Shown: positions 17,093 to 27,118, counted from the stretch's first letter. The stretch is 64,000 bases of DNA from Rhodohalobacter halophilus (GCF_001715195.1 NZ_MDWE01000037.1:1-64000); one strand, 5' to 3'. Numbers and translations: made by a program. Notes: generated from the letters alone by a model not told the origin.

Positions 17093-18475
17093 TTAATTTA
17101 CGCTCAACTGTTTTACTGAGATTCCCGATGCTCTGTACAGAGCTGCTACCTTTTTATTCAAATCGAATACATTTTGTTTCAACTCAACACGTAATTCTAA
17201 CTCTTTCTGCATTGCATTGAGTAACTCCTCCACATCTCCGAAACCAATATCATAATTCAACTGTTCGTGCCGTACCCAGTTTCTTGCCGTGGAAAGTGCC
17301 TGTTCTGTTTGATTCGCTTTCACTTCAGCTACGGATGCTTCACGGTAGTTTTCATTCAACTCCAGATAGATACCGTCCATTAATGCATCCTTTAAATCCC
17401 GAACACGGCTAAACTCAATATCAGCCCGGTCTATTTGATTTCTGATGGATCTAAAATTAAGATTTTGTCGGATACCAAACCCAACAGCGGCAGATGCATA
17501 GTTGGTGTTGTTGATGATAAACGGATTTGTTTGGCGCGGTCGATTAGGTGTATTCGCATAACTTCCCGATATCCCTAAAAACAAAGCCGGATATTGTTGG
17601 GCTTTCACCGCATCTTTTCCTTTTTCGAGTGCCTCAATTCCGGCTTCCACACCCTTCAACTCCGGGCGGTTCTGCACTGCCAGCTGCTGATAGTAATCAT
17701 AGGGCTCTAAATCAAATGCCACAGGATCCAAAAATCTTTCTTGCGGCTCATATACTGTTCTTTCATCCCCACCCATCACATAATTCCAAATTCGTGTTAT
17801 AGATGCCAAACTCTCCTCAACCTCTCTGCGCTGCACTTCAAACTCGGTTTTGAAGATCTCAAACCGAAATACATCTGCTTCTTTCAGATCGGGATCACCA
17901 TCTTCTCTCATCTGTTCAATTTGCCGCTCTACCCTATCTACCTGTTCCTCAGCGTCTGCTAAAATTCGCTCCACTTCATAGGCCAGTAAATAACTGTGAT
18001 AGAGCTCAAACAATTGCACTTCTGCCTCAGCCGTTACTGCGCTAAATTGATAGTCTGCGGCCCTGGCACCGGCCTCGGCCGCTGCAATAGCATTATTGAT
18101 AGCTCCCCAGGTATAGACCGGCTGAATGGCACTGATCTCGGCTCTGGTGAAAATGCCCCAATCCTCCCAGTCGTTCTCAAGGTTTGGATCCAGATAGTAA
18201 TGTCCCTCCGAAAGTCCTTCAACCTCGCTTTTTACACCCGGAACTACACCATGTTGCGAGTTGAACTCTACTCTTGGCAGAATTCGTTGGTTCCGTGCTT
18301 CCCGGACCCGATTTTCTGACATACTCACAGAATTGCGCTCATAAGCAACCTGACCGGATCTTTCAAGACCGCGATCGATAAATTCCTGTAGATTTACTTT
18401 TAACGTATCCTGAGATTGTGCCGTGTTAAAAAGTAAGAACGGTATCAGTAAACTCAGATATATAAAACGATGCAC
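17093..18475 (-). CDS. TolC-family outer-membrane efflux protein
   Basis: A 460-residue outer-membrane factor with a signal peptide (1-21, ending TAQS). It has the two-repeat organisation of TolC proteins: long amphipathic helices rich in Glu/Gln/Ala (about 120-220 and 330-440) alternating with beta segments. Family members form trimeric channels for type I secretion or efflux. No inner-membrane pump or adaptor is adjacent. It is paired with an MlaC-like gene 12 bp downstream, which suggests a link to lipid export (inference). The start codon is GTG at 18475, with no nearby ATG ahead of the signal peptide. Confidence 0.87.
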   Translation of the reverse strand: MHRFIYLSLLIPFLLFNTAQSQDTLKVNLQEFIDRGLERSGQVAYERNSVSMSENRVREARNQRILPRVEFNSQHGVVPGVKSEVEGLSEGHYYLDPNLENDWEDWGIFTRAEISAIQPVYTWGAINNAIAAAEAGARAADYQFSAVTAEAEVQLFELYHSYLLAYEVERILADAEEQVDRVERQIEQMREDGDPDLKEADVFRFEIFKTEFEVQRREVEESLASITRIWNYVMGGDERTVYEPQERFLDPVAFDLEPYDYYQQLAVQNRPELKGVEAGIEALEKGKDAVKAQQYPALFLGISGSYANTPNRPRQTNPFIINNTNYASAAVGFGIRQNLNFRSIRNQIDRADIEFSRVRDLKDALMDGIYLELNENYREASVAEVKANQTEQALSTARNWVRHEQLNYDIGFGDVEELLNAMQKELELRVELKQNVFDLNKKVAALYRASGISVKQLSVN

Positions 18476-18585
18476 AGTAATTAGTTTCTTTATGATTTAG
18501 CTTACTCAACAACGAAGTGGCTAAGCTTTTATTTACCAAACAGTGACTTGATATTACAAAACTTTCTGCCATTTCGATCAGATAC

Positions 18586-18620
18586 AAAAAAAGCCCCTTT
18601 AATAATAAAGAGGCTTTTTT
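18586..18620 (-). terminator. Terminator downstream of atpG and tRNA-Ser
   Basis: The stem AAAAAAGCC-CTTTA/TAAAG-GGCTTTTTT, with one mismatch, carries A/T runs on both sides, so it can work in both directions. It lies 7 bp beyond the 3' end of tRNA-Ser on the minus strand and would end the atp/tRNA transcript. Confidence 0.75.
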
Positions 18621-18627
18621 ATAAAAG

Positions 18628-18712
18628 CGGAGGGAGAGGGATTCGAACCCCCGGAGACTTGCGCCTCAACGGTTTTCAAGACCGCCGCATTCGACCACTC
18701 TGCCATCCCTCC
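18628..18712 (-). tRNA. tRNA-Ser (TGA anticodon)
   Basis: An 85-nt class II tRNA on the minus strand. A 7-bp acceptor stem (GGAGGGA/TCCCTCC) with G discriminator, the anticodon loop CTTGAAA giving TGA, a long variable arm and a GGTTCGAATCC T-arm are all visible. CCA is not encoded. Its 5' end is only 4 nt after the atpG stop codon. Confidence 0.97.
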
Positions 18713-18716
18713 AAAA

Positions 18717-19607
18717 TTATGCATCTTCAAGTGCCGCAGCACCGGAAACAATTTCGGAAATTTCGGTCGTAATTGCACTTTGTCGAGCCTGATTGTACTT
18801 CAATCGAAGATCACGCTCGAGCTCTTTTGCATTTTCCGTAGCATTATCCATGGCCGTCATTCTGGCTCCTTGTTCAGAAGCGTTCGATTCAAGCACGGCA
18901 CGCCACAGCTGCATATTCAAGTGAACAGGTAACAGATCATTTAAAATCGACTGTCCATCAGGCTCATAAATATAGTCAATTTCATTCAGATTTGAAGAAT
19001 TTTCTTCCTCAAACTGGTCTGTTTTTAGTGGCAATACTTCATCAACCAAACGGTTTTGAGAAATTACAGATTTGAACTCATTAAAGGCAACCAAAACTTT
19101 ATCATAGTCCCCTTTGACAAACTTATCTGTAACTCCATTCATAATGGATGAAGTTGTTTCGTAATTCAAATCATCAAAAAAACCAACGTATGAGTCAACA
19201 ACGTTATATTTTCTCTTTTTAAAATAACCGTCAGCTTTACGACCAATTGTGATCAAGTCCAGCTTACCGGCTTGCTGATATTGAGAGTAGTCAGAATTGA
19301 TTCTCTGTTCAACCAGTTTAAAAAGGTTATTATTGAATCCGCCGCAAAGACCGCGATCTGAGCCCACAACAATCATTACAATGGTATCAACTTCTTCGGG
19401 TTTACGAAGAATCGGATTATCACTTCCGGCACCAGAAATTAATCTCGAAACCACACTGCGCATTTTCTTTGCATACGGTCTGGTCGCAATAATACGCTGT
19501 TGAGCTTTTCGCAGTTTAGCCGCAGCCACCATTTTCATGGCTTTGGTAATCTGCTGAGTATTCTCAATAGATGATATCCGATTTCGTATATCGCGCAGGT
19601 TTGCCAT
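18717..19607 (-). CDS. atpG: ATP synthase F1 subunit gamma
   Basis: 296 residues. The N-terminal [33 protein letters not shown] and the C-terminal [16 protein letters not shown] segments are the conserved coiled-coil ends of the gamma shaft. [12 protein letters not shown] marks the central fold. The subunit rotates inside the alpha3beta3 head. It is the last protein gene of the operon, 3 bp after atpA. beta and epsilon do not follow; tRNA-Ser does. Confidence 0.97.
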   Translation of the reverse strand: MANLRDIRNRISSIENTQQITKAMKMVAAAKLRKAQQRIIATRPYAKKMRSVVSRLISGAGSDNPILRKPEEVDTIVMIVVGSDRGLCGGFNNNLFKLVEQRINSDYSQYQQAGKLDLITIGRKADGYFKKRKYNVVDSYVGFFDDLNYETTSSIMNGVTDKFVKGDYDKVLVAFNEFKSVISQNRLVDEVLPLKTDQFEEENSSNLNEIDYIYEPDGQSILNDLLPVHLNMQLWRAVLESNASEQGARMTAMDNATENAKELERDLRLKYNQARQSAITTEISEIVSGAAALEDA

Positions 19608-19610
19608 CGA

Positions 19611-21227
19611 TTACTCCTCTGATACGGCTATAAGTTGATCAATTGTACTTTCAGCAGTTTTAACAATCTCTGCACCAAATGTATCATCAAGCACACCAGA
19701 CTTAGCGAGTGTTTTCATCTGCTCGGAGTACTTCGCACCCACCGTTTCAATAAACATATTCTCAAACTTACGGATCAGATTAACCGGAAGTTTGTCAAGC
19801 AAACCTTCACTGTTCACTTTTAACAGAACAATCTGTTGCTCAACAGGAAGCGGTTTGTATTCACCCTGTTTCATCAGTTCAACTGTACGCTCACCGCGTT
19901 TCAACTGTCGCTGTGTAGCAGCATCAAGATCCGAACCAAACTTAGCGAATGCTTCCAATTCACGATACTGAGCCAGGTCCAGTTTAAGTGTTCCGGAAAG
20001 TTTCTTCATCGATTTAACCTGAGCAGATCCACCTACTCGAGAAACCGAGATACCCACATCAATCGCCGGACGAACACCTGAGTTAAAAAGATCGGTATCA
20101 AGGAAAATTTGACCGTCGGTAATAGAAATTACGTTTGTCGGAATGTATGCAGACACGTCACCGGCCTGAGTTTCAATAACAGGCAGCGCAGTTAATGAAC
20201 CGCCACCTTTCAGCTTCGGCTTAAGCGTATCCGGCACATTGTTCATCAGTTTAGCTACGTCATCATTGTCGATAATTTTCGCAGCACGTTCCAGCAGTCG
20301 GCTATGCAGATAGAATACATCTCCGGGATATGCTTCACGTCCCGGTGGTCTTCTCAGCAAGAGAGAGAGCTCTCGATAGGCTACAGCCTGCTTCGACAGG
20401 TCATCATAAATTACCAGAGCATGGCGACCGGTATCACGGAAATACTCACCGATCGCGGCACCGGCAAACGGTGCAATGTATCTCATTGGGGCTGATGAAC
20501 TGGCAGGTGCAGAAACAACGACCGTGTAATCCAATGCACCGTGCTCCTTCAACGTGTTTACGATCGAGGCAACTGTTGATCCCTTCTGCCCAACCGCTAC
20601 ATAAATACAGAACACCGGATTGTCTGAATCCTGGGTGTGCTTTTGGTTTATAATGGTATCAAGCGCAATGGCAGTTTTACCGGTTTGACGGTCACCAATA
20701 ATCAACTCACGCTGCCCTCGACCAATAGGAATTAATGAGTCAATTGGTTTAATACCTGTTTGAAGTGGTTCGGCTACCGGCTCACGATAAATTACACCGG
20801 GAGCTTTTCGCTCAAGCGGCAGTGTAATGGTTTCGCCGGCAATGGCGCCTTTCCCATCCAGCGGACGCCCAAGAGGATCGATAACGCGACCCAACAGACC
20901 GTCTCCAACCGACAGAGAAGCAATGTTTTTAGTTCTTTTAACCGGATGGCCCTCTTCAACAGAATTAGAAGAACCGAAAAGTACAATACCAACATTATCC
21001 TCTTCGAGGTTCAATACCATACCTCGTACGGCATTTCCGTCGTTATCTACAGAATCAGGAAGCTCAACCAGCTCACCTGCCTGCACTTTAGAAAGACCAT
21101 ATACACGAGCGATACCGTCACCCACCTCGAGAACAGTACCCACATCATAAGTATCAGTATCGCCACTGAAACCTGTAAGTTGTTTTTTTAAAATAGCCGA
21201 AACTTCGTCAGGTCTGACTTGACTCAT
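19611..21227 (-). CDS. atpA: ATP synthase F1 subunit alpha
   Basis: 538 residues. It has the Walker A motif GDRQTGKTA, the alpha-specific block [19 protein letters not shown] and the signature [14 protein letters not shown]. It binds non-catalytic ATP and contributes the arginine finger (ISVSRVGG) to the catalytic beta sites. Length and motif order are normal. It lies 18 bp after atpH. Confidence 0.98.
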   Translation of the reverse strand: MSQVRPDEVSAILKKQLTGFSGDTDTYDVGTVLEVGDGIARVYGLSKVQAGELVELPDSVDNDGNAVRGMVLNLEEDNVGIVLFGSSNSVEEGHPVKRTKNIASLSVGDGLLGRVIDPLGRPLDGKGAIAGETITLPLERKAPGVIYREPVAEPLQTGIKPIDSLIPIGRGQRELIIGDRQTGKTAIALDTIINQKHTQDSDNPVFCIYVAVGQKGSTVASIVNTLKEHGALDYTVVVSAPASSSAPMRYIAPFAGAAIGEYFRDTGRHALVIYDDLSKQAVAYRELSLLLRRPPGREAYPGDVFYLHSRLLERAAKIIDNDDVAKLMNNVPDTLKPKLKGGGSLTALPVIETQAGDVSAYIPTNVISITDGQIFLDTDLFNSGVRPAIDVGISVSRVGGSAQVKSMKKLSGTLKLDLAQYRELEAFAKFGSDLDAATQRQLKRGERTVELMKQGEYKPLPVEQQIVLLKVNSEGLLDKLPVNLIRKFENMFIETVGAKYSEQMKTLAKSGVLDDTFGAEIVKTAESTIDQLIAVSEE

Positions 21228-21245
21228 TTGTAATTCCTAATCTTT

Positions 21246-21791
21246 TTATTCAACTGTTGCAGCCTTAAATTCTTCTTTCAGCTGACTTAATTTATGCTTC
21301 ACTGAACCGTCAATAACGGTGTCATCAATTCGAACTTTTAATCCGCCCATCAACTCTTCATTTACAGATACGTGAAGGTCAACGGTTTTCCCTGTAGATT
21401 TTTCGAGCTTGCTTTTTAGTTCATCTACCTGATCTTCATTCAGCTCAAAAGCAGATTCAACATCAATATCGATAATACCGTGGTGAGCCTTGTGAAGAGC
21501 CACAAAAGCCCGGGTTATATCGTGCAGTAATTTCTCACGACTCTTTTCGGAAAGCAGATGTAAAAGATTTTTGGTTAAATCTGATATCTTATCCCCAAAA
21601 ATTTCGTCCATTGCACTAATTTTAACGGCTTTTTTAATCAACGGACTCTTGAGAAAAAGCTGTAGATCCCGAGAATTGTCAATCGTTTCCTGTAGAAGAA
21701 GCATATCCCCGTATACAGTATCGAGAATATCTTTTTCCAGGGCCGTCTTTAAAAGTGCGCTGGCATAACGCCCGGCTGCTTTAGGTATCAT
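21246..21791 (-). CDS. atpH: ATP synthase F1 subunit delta
   Basis: 181 residues. The N-terminal AAGRYASALLKTALEK and the C-terminal VNEELMGGLKVRIDDTVIDGSVKHKL are the two conserved delta blocks. It tethers the head to the peripheral stalk. It lies 3 bp from atpF. Confidence 0.95.
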   Translation of the reverse strand: MIPKAAGRYASALLKTALEKDILDTVYGDMLLLQETIDNSRDLQLFLKSPLIKKAVKISAMDEIFGDKISDLTKNLLHLLSEKSREKLLHDITRAFVALHKAHHGIIDIDVESAFELNEDQVDELKSKLEKSTGKTVDLHVSVNEELMGGLKVRIDDTVIDGSVKHKLSQLKEEFKAATVE

Positions 21792-21794
21792 TCG

Positions 21795-22313
21795 TTAATT
21801 CTTGTTGTTTAGATCGCTGATAAATGAATCAACAAGCTTCTTATTTCTTGTCTTATCAAGCTCTGCATCAATAATTCGTGATGCGGCTTCGATTGCGAGG
21901 TCAGATACTTCTTTTCTTAGTTCTGCCATAGCACGCTGTTTTTCCTGTTCGATTGCCGCCTTGGCATCAGACAGAATTTTATCAGCATCATTTCTGGCTT
22001 TTTCAATTTTTTCTGATCGCAATACTTCTGCGTCTTCGAGAGCTTCTTTACGAATTTTCTGAGCTGCGATTTCGGCTTCTTTCAGAGCCTTGTCGTTGTC
22101 TTTAGAAATTTGCTCAGCTTTCGCAATTGCCTTCTCAGCAGATTCCAGAGAATCCTTAATTCGATTCTCCCGCTCATCCAATGCTTTCATGATGGGGGGA
22201 ACCAAAAATTTTTGCATCAAAACAAGAAATACCACTGTTGAGATCAATACCCAAATGGCAAAACCTGTATTGAATGAAAGGAGTCCTCCCCCACCCGCTA
22301 AGAAATAGTGCAT
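21795..22313 (-). CDS. atpF: ATP synthase Fo subunit b
   Basis: 172 residues. One N-terminal membrane helix (about 10-32, TGFAIWVLISTVVFLVLM) is followed by a long charged helix (about 40-165) of the right-handed coiled-coil type. It is the peripheral stalk of the enzyme. The position between atpE and atpH is canonical. Confidence 0.96.
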   Translation of the reverse strand: MHYFLAGGGGLLSFNTGFAIWVLISTVVFLVLMQKFLVPPIMKALDERENRIKDSLESAEKAIAKAEQISKDNDKALKEAEIAAQKIRKEALEDAEVLRSEKIEKARNDADKILSDAKAAIEQEKQRAMAELRKEVSDLAIEAASRIIDAELDKTRNKKLVDSFISDLNNKN

Positions 22314-22332
22314 AATGCTGGTCCTTTATAAA

Positions 22333-22572
<240 letters not shown>

Positions 22573-22575
22573 TTA

Positions 22576-23640
22576 TTAGTGATTAGTTTCGACTTCAACT
22601 GCCTGTGCATGTGCAACGGCCGTTTCGTCGTCGTGATGATGATGCTCTTCTGCTGCCATACCAATAAATACCGCAGACAACAGTGTAAAAACGTACGCTT
22701 GAATAAGTGCAACAAGTGCCTTCAGGAAATAGAGCGCCGCTGTTAACGCCACCCAAAACACACTTGAACCTACTCCTACATACGCTCCAAAAAGATCTGT
22801 AAAGATAAAAATCAATCCCAGAATACTGACAATCATAATTTTACCGGAAAGCATATTTGCAAAGAGACGAATAGCAAGCGCAAATGGCTTGGTAAACAGC
22901 CCCAAAATTTCAACCGGTGTCAAAATAATTCTAGACCAAGCGGGTACACCCGGGAACACAAACACATGCTGCCAGTAATCCTTCGTTCCGCTGAATTGTG
23001 TTATAAAAAATGTGATCCCCGCAAGAGTTGCTGTTACTGTTAAGTCTGCCGTTGCGGATGCGGCCCATGGCAACAAACCAAAAAGATTCATGAACATGAT
23101 GGCCATAAAAACTGAGAAGAGATATGGAACATATCGCTTATATTTTTCCGGGCTAATAAATTCTTTCGCAATTTCATCCCGAATAAATACAAAGAGCACT
23201 TCAAAAATATTCTGCATGGCTCCCTTTGGCTCTGTTTCAGCCCCGAGCCCGCGCCTGTAGCGACCGGCTGCCCACATCGTAATGAGCAATGTAAAAATGA
23301 TCGCAAGCCATACATACACCAAATGAGATGTAATGGACATATCCAGAGAGATTTCAGCTCCGTCAGAACGAACCAAACCACCCTCTTCTGTTTCCATAAA
23401 TTGACCGGATTCAATCGCTGATTTTGTATTGGAATAGAAATACCACTCACCATCAACCAACAGAATACGGGGAAGATAAATTTTTACACCAACAATCTCT
23501 ACATAGTCGTGATCGACAACTTTACCCATCACATCAAAAGATCCACCGTCGCTCTCTTGAGTATCAGCGGCGAGAATCCCCGGGTTAATAGCGAATAAAA
23601 ATAGAATTGTTACGGTTAATCGGCGCAGGAATTGGCTCAT
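22576..23640 (-). CDS. atpB: ATP synthase Fo subunit a
   Basis: About 354 residues from the ATG at 23640; a TTG five codons upstream is also possible. It starts with a signal-peptide-like segment and about 100 extra residues before the first core helix, as in Bacteroidota-type a subunits. The essential arginine lies in the segment FALAIRLFANMLSGK. The C-terminus has a His/Asp-rich tail (EEHHHHDDE). It forms the proton half-channels beside the c ring. The 20-bp gap to atpE agrees with one operon. Confidence 0.95.
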   Translation of the reverse strand: MSQFLRRLTVTILFLFAINPGILAADTQESDGGSFDVMGKVVDHDYVEIVGVKIYLPRILLVDGEWYFYSNTKSAIESGQFMETEEGGLVRSDGAEISLDMSITSHLVYVWLAIIFTLLITMWAAGRYRRGLGAETEPKGAMQNIFEVLFVFIRDEIAKEFISPEKYKRYVPYLFSVFMAIMFMNLFGLLPWAASATADLTVTATLAGITFFITQFSGTKDYWQHVFVFPGVPAWSRIILTPVEILGLFTKPFALAIRLFANMLSGKIMIVSILGLIFIFTDLFGAYVGVGSSVFWVALTAALYFLKALVALIQAYVFTLLSAVFIGMAAEEHHHHDDETAVAHAQAVEVETNH

Positions 23641-23664
23641 CTTATGGTTTAACAATTTACCCGA

Positions 23665-24030
23665 CTAATCAGTGAGTTTTTGGTTAAGAAATATCACTTC
23701 GTTTACAGAATGCAAAATATACGAAATTATAAAACTAACAGTAAAGCTCATTTCATCAATTTTTGTTATTAAAAGTATGGCAACGAATAGAGCCAATAAA
23801 ACCACAAAACGGATGAATAATCCGAAGTAGTAACTGGCAATAAAATCACGAAGCATACTTTTATTTGAGAAGATTGAGGCGCCCAGGTGCAGAACTACCG
23901 CCATCAAACCAATAAAGTACCCAGTGTACCAACCGACCATCATCCCCGACGGTAAAAAAAGACCAACAACTATAAATATTGCGGCAATAACAGTTGTAGC
24001 TATTACCAGTTTTCGATTCACTTCAGCCAT
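23665..24030 (-). CDS. Small membrane protein of the atp operon (AtpI-like position)
   Basis: 121 residues from the ATG at 24030, with four hydrophobic segments (about 9-25, 32-50, 68-90 and 95-110). A longer reading frame reaches 24129 but would overlap atpZ, so the inner ATG, 11 bp after the atpZ stop, is preferred. Position and topology fit the AtpI/ATP-synthase-assembly group. The sequence is too divergent for me to name it with certainty. Confidence 0.7.
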   Translation of the reverse strand: MAEVNRKLVIATTVIAAIFIVVGLFLPSGMMVGWYTGYFIGLMAVVLHLGASIFSNKSMLRDFIASYYFGLFIRFVVLLALFVAILLITKIDEMSFTVSFIISYILHSVNEVIFLNQKLTD

Positions 24031-24041
24031 GAGTGAGCGCT

Positions 24042-24254
24042 CTACTTCTCTCCTACATTTTTTATCAGTCGTATAAACATACCAATCATTAAAAACATCC
24101 CAACGGCAACCCCGCCAAGCACGCCCCACGGCGATGTCTCAAACCGAACATCCATAAAATAGCCGATCAGTATCGGTAAACTGAATGAAACAGCAATTTC
24201 GCCACCTAATGAGAGATACTCTAAATATTTTTTAAACCTTGGATCTTCAACCAA
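24042..24254 (-). CDS. AtpZ/AtpI-family protein
   Basis: 70 residues with two membrane helices (about 17-33 and 43-60) and the segment LPILIGYFMDVRFETSPWGVLGG typical of AtpZ, which pairs with AtpI in Fo assembly or ion supply. The only usable start is TTG at 24254. It follows the bactofilin stop codon TAG directly and in the same frame, so initiation presumably depends on reinitiation after the bactofilin stop. Confidence 0.8.
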   Translation of the reverse strand: MVEDPRFKKYLEYLSLGGEIAVSFSLPILIGYFMDVRFETSPWGVLGGVAVGMFLMIGMFIRLIKNVGEK

Positions 24255-24698
24255 CTATTTTTCTTCCTCTTTCTTCACCTTGGTCTCTTTTACAAAATCG
24301 GAATCACTGCTTTTATCCAGATTTGCAGAGTCACTTCCCATTCTGCAGGCTCCATTGATTTGAGCTCCCTCTTCCACCAACAGGCTTTTGGTGTAGATAT
24401 CACCGTCAATTACCGCAGAGCTGCGAAGATTCAGTTTATTAGTTACACGAATGGTGCCTTCAATTTTACCGGCTATATCGGCTTCGGCTACTTTAACATC
24501 GCCCTGTACTACTCCGGAAGATGTTACAATCAGTTTGCCTTTAGATATCCCCTCGCCTTTCAATTTTCCGGCAATTCGAATATCGTTTTGAGAGTTGATG
24601 GTTCCTTCGAGCGTTGTCCCCTCACTTACCATATTGAGGGTCGGTGATTGATTATTGGCTGTCTTACTCACGGTATTGTTGTTTTTGTTATTGAACAT
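24255..24698 (-). CDS. Bactofilin (polymer-forming cytoskeletal protein)
   Basis: 147 residues from the ATG at 24698. A disordered N-terminus of about 20 residues is followed by the bactofilin beta-helix core (about 25-120, repeats such as IRIAGKLKGEGISKGKLIV, VAEADIAGKIEGTI and AVIDGDIYTKSLLVEEGAQI) and a charged Lys/Glu tail. Bactofilins polymerise without nucleotide and often position peptidoglycan hydrolases. An M23 peptidase gene ends 11 bp upstream, the classical pairing. A longer TTG-started frame would overlap that gene and is rejected. Confidence 0.92.
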   Translation of the reverse strand: MFNNKNNNTVSKTANNQSPTLNMVSEGTTLEGTINSQNDIRIAGKLKGEGISKGKLIVTSSGVVQGDVKVAEADIAGKIEGTIRVTNKLNLRSSAVIDGDIYTKSLLVEEGAQINGACRMGSDSANLDKSSDSDFVKETKVKKEEEK

Positions 24699-24709
24699 AA
24701 GATTCAGGT

Positions 24710-25558
24710 TCAGTTGTTTAAATACATTAATGGATTTTGTGGCACACCATTTTTCCAAATCTCTAAATGCAGATGTGATCCCGTGCTCAGTACTCCGCTG
24801 TCTCCAATTTGCCCGAGAATGTCGCCCTTCAGCACAAAATCACCCTTCGAGCGAATCAGGCCGGACCCGTGCTTATACACACTCACAATCCCACCGGCAT
24901 GCTGAATGTAGATCACGTATCCGTAGTTGATGGTCCAGCCTGCATTCAATACCGTTCCATCTGCCACCGATTTAAATTCCGTGCCGGGACGAGCAGCCAG
25001 ATCAATGCCAAAATGACCATCTTCGGAGCTGTACCCTTGTGTGAAACGACCCTCAATCGGGTAATCTGACGGAAAATCGGGCGCGTTATTTAATGACCCT
25101 GAAAAAATGATCTCATTCTGCGACAACATTTCAAACGTCCGAACATTCGGAATTTCACCGCCTGAGGGGTAGTAATCTTCATTCATAAAAATTTCTGACG
25201 TTGCATCCACTGCTAAGATTGTATCTGAAGCCATACGAAGGATCTCCTTCATGTCATTTAATTGTGCATCGCGTGCCATTAATGAATCCTGCAGTGATCC
25301 CACACGTTCAGAAATTTCCAGAACACTCTGCCTCAGCGAGTAATCCTCCTTGTGCTGATAGAGCGAACCAAGGGGGGTTGCAAAAAAGATCGTTGTTGTG
25401 ATTAAAACAGAAAGCAAAATCACAACAACTGCCAATTTTATGATATCCCTCGCACGCAGTTTGAATGAGCTTGAGCCATCCGGATCATGTTCATCCAGTA
25501 CTACAACTGTAACATCGCCTTCACGTTCCGAAAAAATTCGTTTAATAAATTCCCACAT
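24710..25558 (-). CDS. Membrane-anchored M23 (LytM-type) peptidoglycan endopeptidase
   Basis: 282 residues. One N-terminal membrane helix (about 40-62) is followed by a coiled coil (about 75-110) and a LytM domain (about 165-282). Zinc ligands are visible: HFGIDLA (H-x3-D) and the second motif HLHLE. It cleaves cross-bridges in peptidoglycan from the periplasmic side. It is paired with bactofilin downstream and lies 46 bp after guaB. The same bactofilin/M23 pairing sets cell shape in other bacteria (family knowledge). Confidence 0.9.
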   Translation of the reverse strand: MWEFIKRIFSEREGDVTVVVLDEHDPDGSSSFKLRARDIIKLAVVVILLSVLITTTIFFATPLGSLYQHKEDYSLRQSVLEISERVGSLQDSLMARDAQLNDMKEILRMASDTILAVDATSEIFMNEDYYPSGGEIPNVRTFEMLSQNEIIFSGSLNNAPDFPSDYPIEGRFTQGYSSEDGHFGIDLAARPGTEFKSVADGTVLNAGWTINYGYVIYIQHAGGIVSVYKHGSGLIRSKGDFVLKGDILGQIGDSGVLSTGSHLHLEIWKNGVPQNPLMYLNN

Positions 25559-25604
25559 GGAGATTTTGCAACAATTGCTTGTTTAATACTGAGGTTCTAA
25601 ATGA

Positions 25605-27080
25605 TCAGGATACAGAATAGTTCGGTGCCTCTTTCGTGATCTGTACGGTATGAGGGTGACTCTCCTTGTAGCTTGCGGCCGAGATTTGAACAAACTCCGC
25701 CTGTTTAAGTTCCTCGATGGTCGTTGCACCCACATACCCCATAGCAGCGCGCATTCCACCAACCATTTGATGAACAACTTCACTGAGATATCCCTTATAC
25801 GGCACTCTTCCTTCAATCCCTTCAGGAACCAGTTTCAGGTCATCCTCCACATCCTGGAAGTATCTGTCTTTAGACCCTTTTCGCATTGCACTTACACTGC
25901 CCATTCCACGGTAGGATTTATACTTCCGCGATTCATAAATAATTGTCTCACCCGGGCTTTCATCCACACCGGCAAACATCGATCCCATCATTACGGCATC
26001 TGCTCCACCGGCCAGTGCTTTCGGGATATCACCCGTCTGTTTAATTCCACCATCTGCAATTAGACCGATATTGCGTTCATTTGTAAAATCTGCGATTTCC
26101 ATGATAGCTGAAAGCTGCGGAACACCCACTCCTGTTACAACTCTGGTTGTACAGATTGAACCGGGCCCCACTCCCACTTTCACTACATCTGCGCCGGCTT
26201 CAACCAGTGCCTCGGCAGCCGCGCGTGTGGCGATATTACCGCCCACAACATTCAAATTTTTATACTTCTCTTTTATTTTGCGCACCGTCTGAATAACTCC
26301 TTCAGAATGGCCATGAGCCGTATCTACCGTTATGATATCGACGCCGGATTCAACAAGTGCATCCACCCGGTCCATTGTGTCGGGGGTTACGCCCACCGCG
26401 GCGCCAACCCTCAGGCGCCCCATTTCATCCTTACATGCATTCGGAAAATTCATCTTCTTCTCAATATCCTTGAAGGTAATCAGCCCAACCAGTTTATCGT
26501 TTCCGTTAACGATTGGCAGTTTTTCTACCTTATACTCTTGCAGTATCTGCTCTGCCTCATCAAGAGTCGTTCCCTCCTTGGCTGTTACAAGATTTTCGCT
26601 GGTCATGATGTCGCCCAGCTTTTTATCTACGTAGTGTTCAAAGCGTAAATCACGGTTTGTTACAATTCCAACCAGTTCATTATCACTTTTCACGATTGGA
26701 ATCCCGCCAATTTTGTGCTTTTTCATCAAAGCGCGGGCATCTCGCACGGTGGCATCAGCCGGCAGAGTAACAGGGTCAACAATCATCCCGCTTTCACTTC
26801 TTTTTACCAGACGTACCTGCTCTGCCTGCTCTTCGATACTCATATTTTTGTGGAGCATGGCAATGCCGCCTTCTCGAGCCAGTGCAATAGCCATCCGGTA
26901 TTCGGAAACCGTATCCATGGCAGCACTGAATATAGGTGTATTGAGCCTGAGCGTTGGTGTAAGCTGAACAGAGGTGTCTACATCTCTGGGCAGAACTTTA
27001 GAGTGGTTTGGGACTAACAGAACATCATCGTACGTCAGCCCTTGGCGGGTTATTCGTGAGAAGGGAGAGGAGTTATCCAT
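25605..27080 (-). CDS. guaB: Inosine-5'-monophosphate dehydrogenase
   Basis: 491 residues from the ATG at 27080. The N-terminal TYDDVLLVP, two CBS domains (about 95-215) and the catalytic loop [15 protein letters not shown] (Cys310) identify IMPDH, which commits IMP to guanine nucleotides. The late [11 protein letters not shown] flap is present. A TTG 11 codons upstream would lengthen the frame, but a TATCTTTG box (27111-27118) overlaps that codon, so the ATG is the better start. It lies head-to-tail with M23, bactofilin and atp. Confidence 0.96.
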   Translation of the reverse strand: MDNSSPFSRITRQGLTYDDVLLVPNHSKVLPRDVDTSVQLTPTLRLNTPIFSAAMDTVSEYRMAIALAREGGIAMLHKNMSIEEQAEQVRLVKRSESGMIVDPVTLPADATVRDARALMKKHKIGGIPIVKSDNELVGIVTNRDLRFEHYVDKKLGDIMTSENLVTAKEGTTLDEAEQILQEYKVEKLPIVNGNDKLVGLITFKDIEKKMNFPNACKDEMGRLRVGAAVGVTPDTMDRVDALVESGVDIITVDTAHGHSEGVIQTVRKIKEKYKNLNVVGGNIATRAAAEALVEAGADVVKVGVGPGSICTTRVVTGVGVPQLSAIMEIADFTNERNIGLIADGGIKQTGDIPKALAGGADAVMMGSMFAGVDESPGETIIYESRKYKSYRGMGSVSAMRKGSKDRYFQDVEDDLKLVPEGIEGRVPYKGYLSEVVHQMVGGMRAAMGYVGATTIEELKQAEFVQISAASYKESHPHTVQITKEAPNYSVS

Positions 27081-27110
27081 GAAAAATTCTTCGCTTGGTT
27101 TACGTTTTGG

Positions 27111-27118
27111 CAAAGATA
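27111..27118 (-). promoter_or_regulatory. Putative -7 box of guaB (TATCTTTG)
   Basis: On the minus strand TATCTTTG matches the Bacteroidota -7 consensus TAnnTTTG. It is about 30 bp ahead of the guaB ATG. A TTG at the standard -33 distance is not clear. Confidence 0.45.

Noticed and set aside
22576-22650. His-rich end of subunit a as a cloning tag artefact
   Set aside because: The run is short, mixed with acidic residues, and natural His-rich ends occur in this subunit in related bacteria.
23665-24129. Longer version of the AtpI-like gene starting at 24129
   Set aside because: It would overlap most of atpZ, and the ATG at 24030 fits the operon spacing.
24255-24758. Longer bactofilin starting with TTG at 24758
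   Set aside because: It would overlap the M23 gene, and the added residues do not look like a bactofilin tail.
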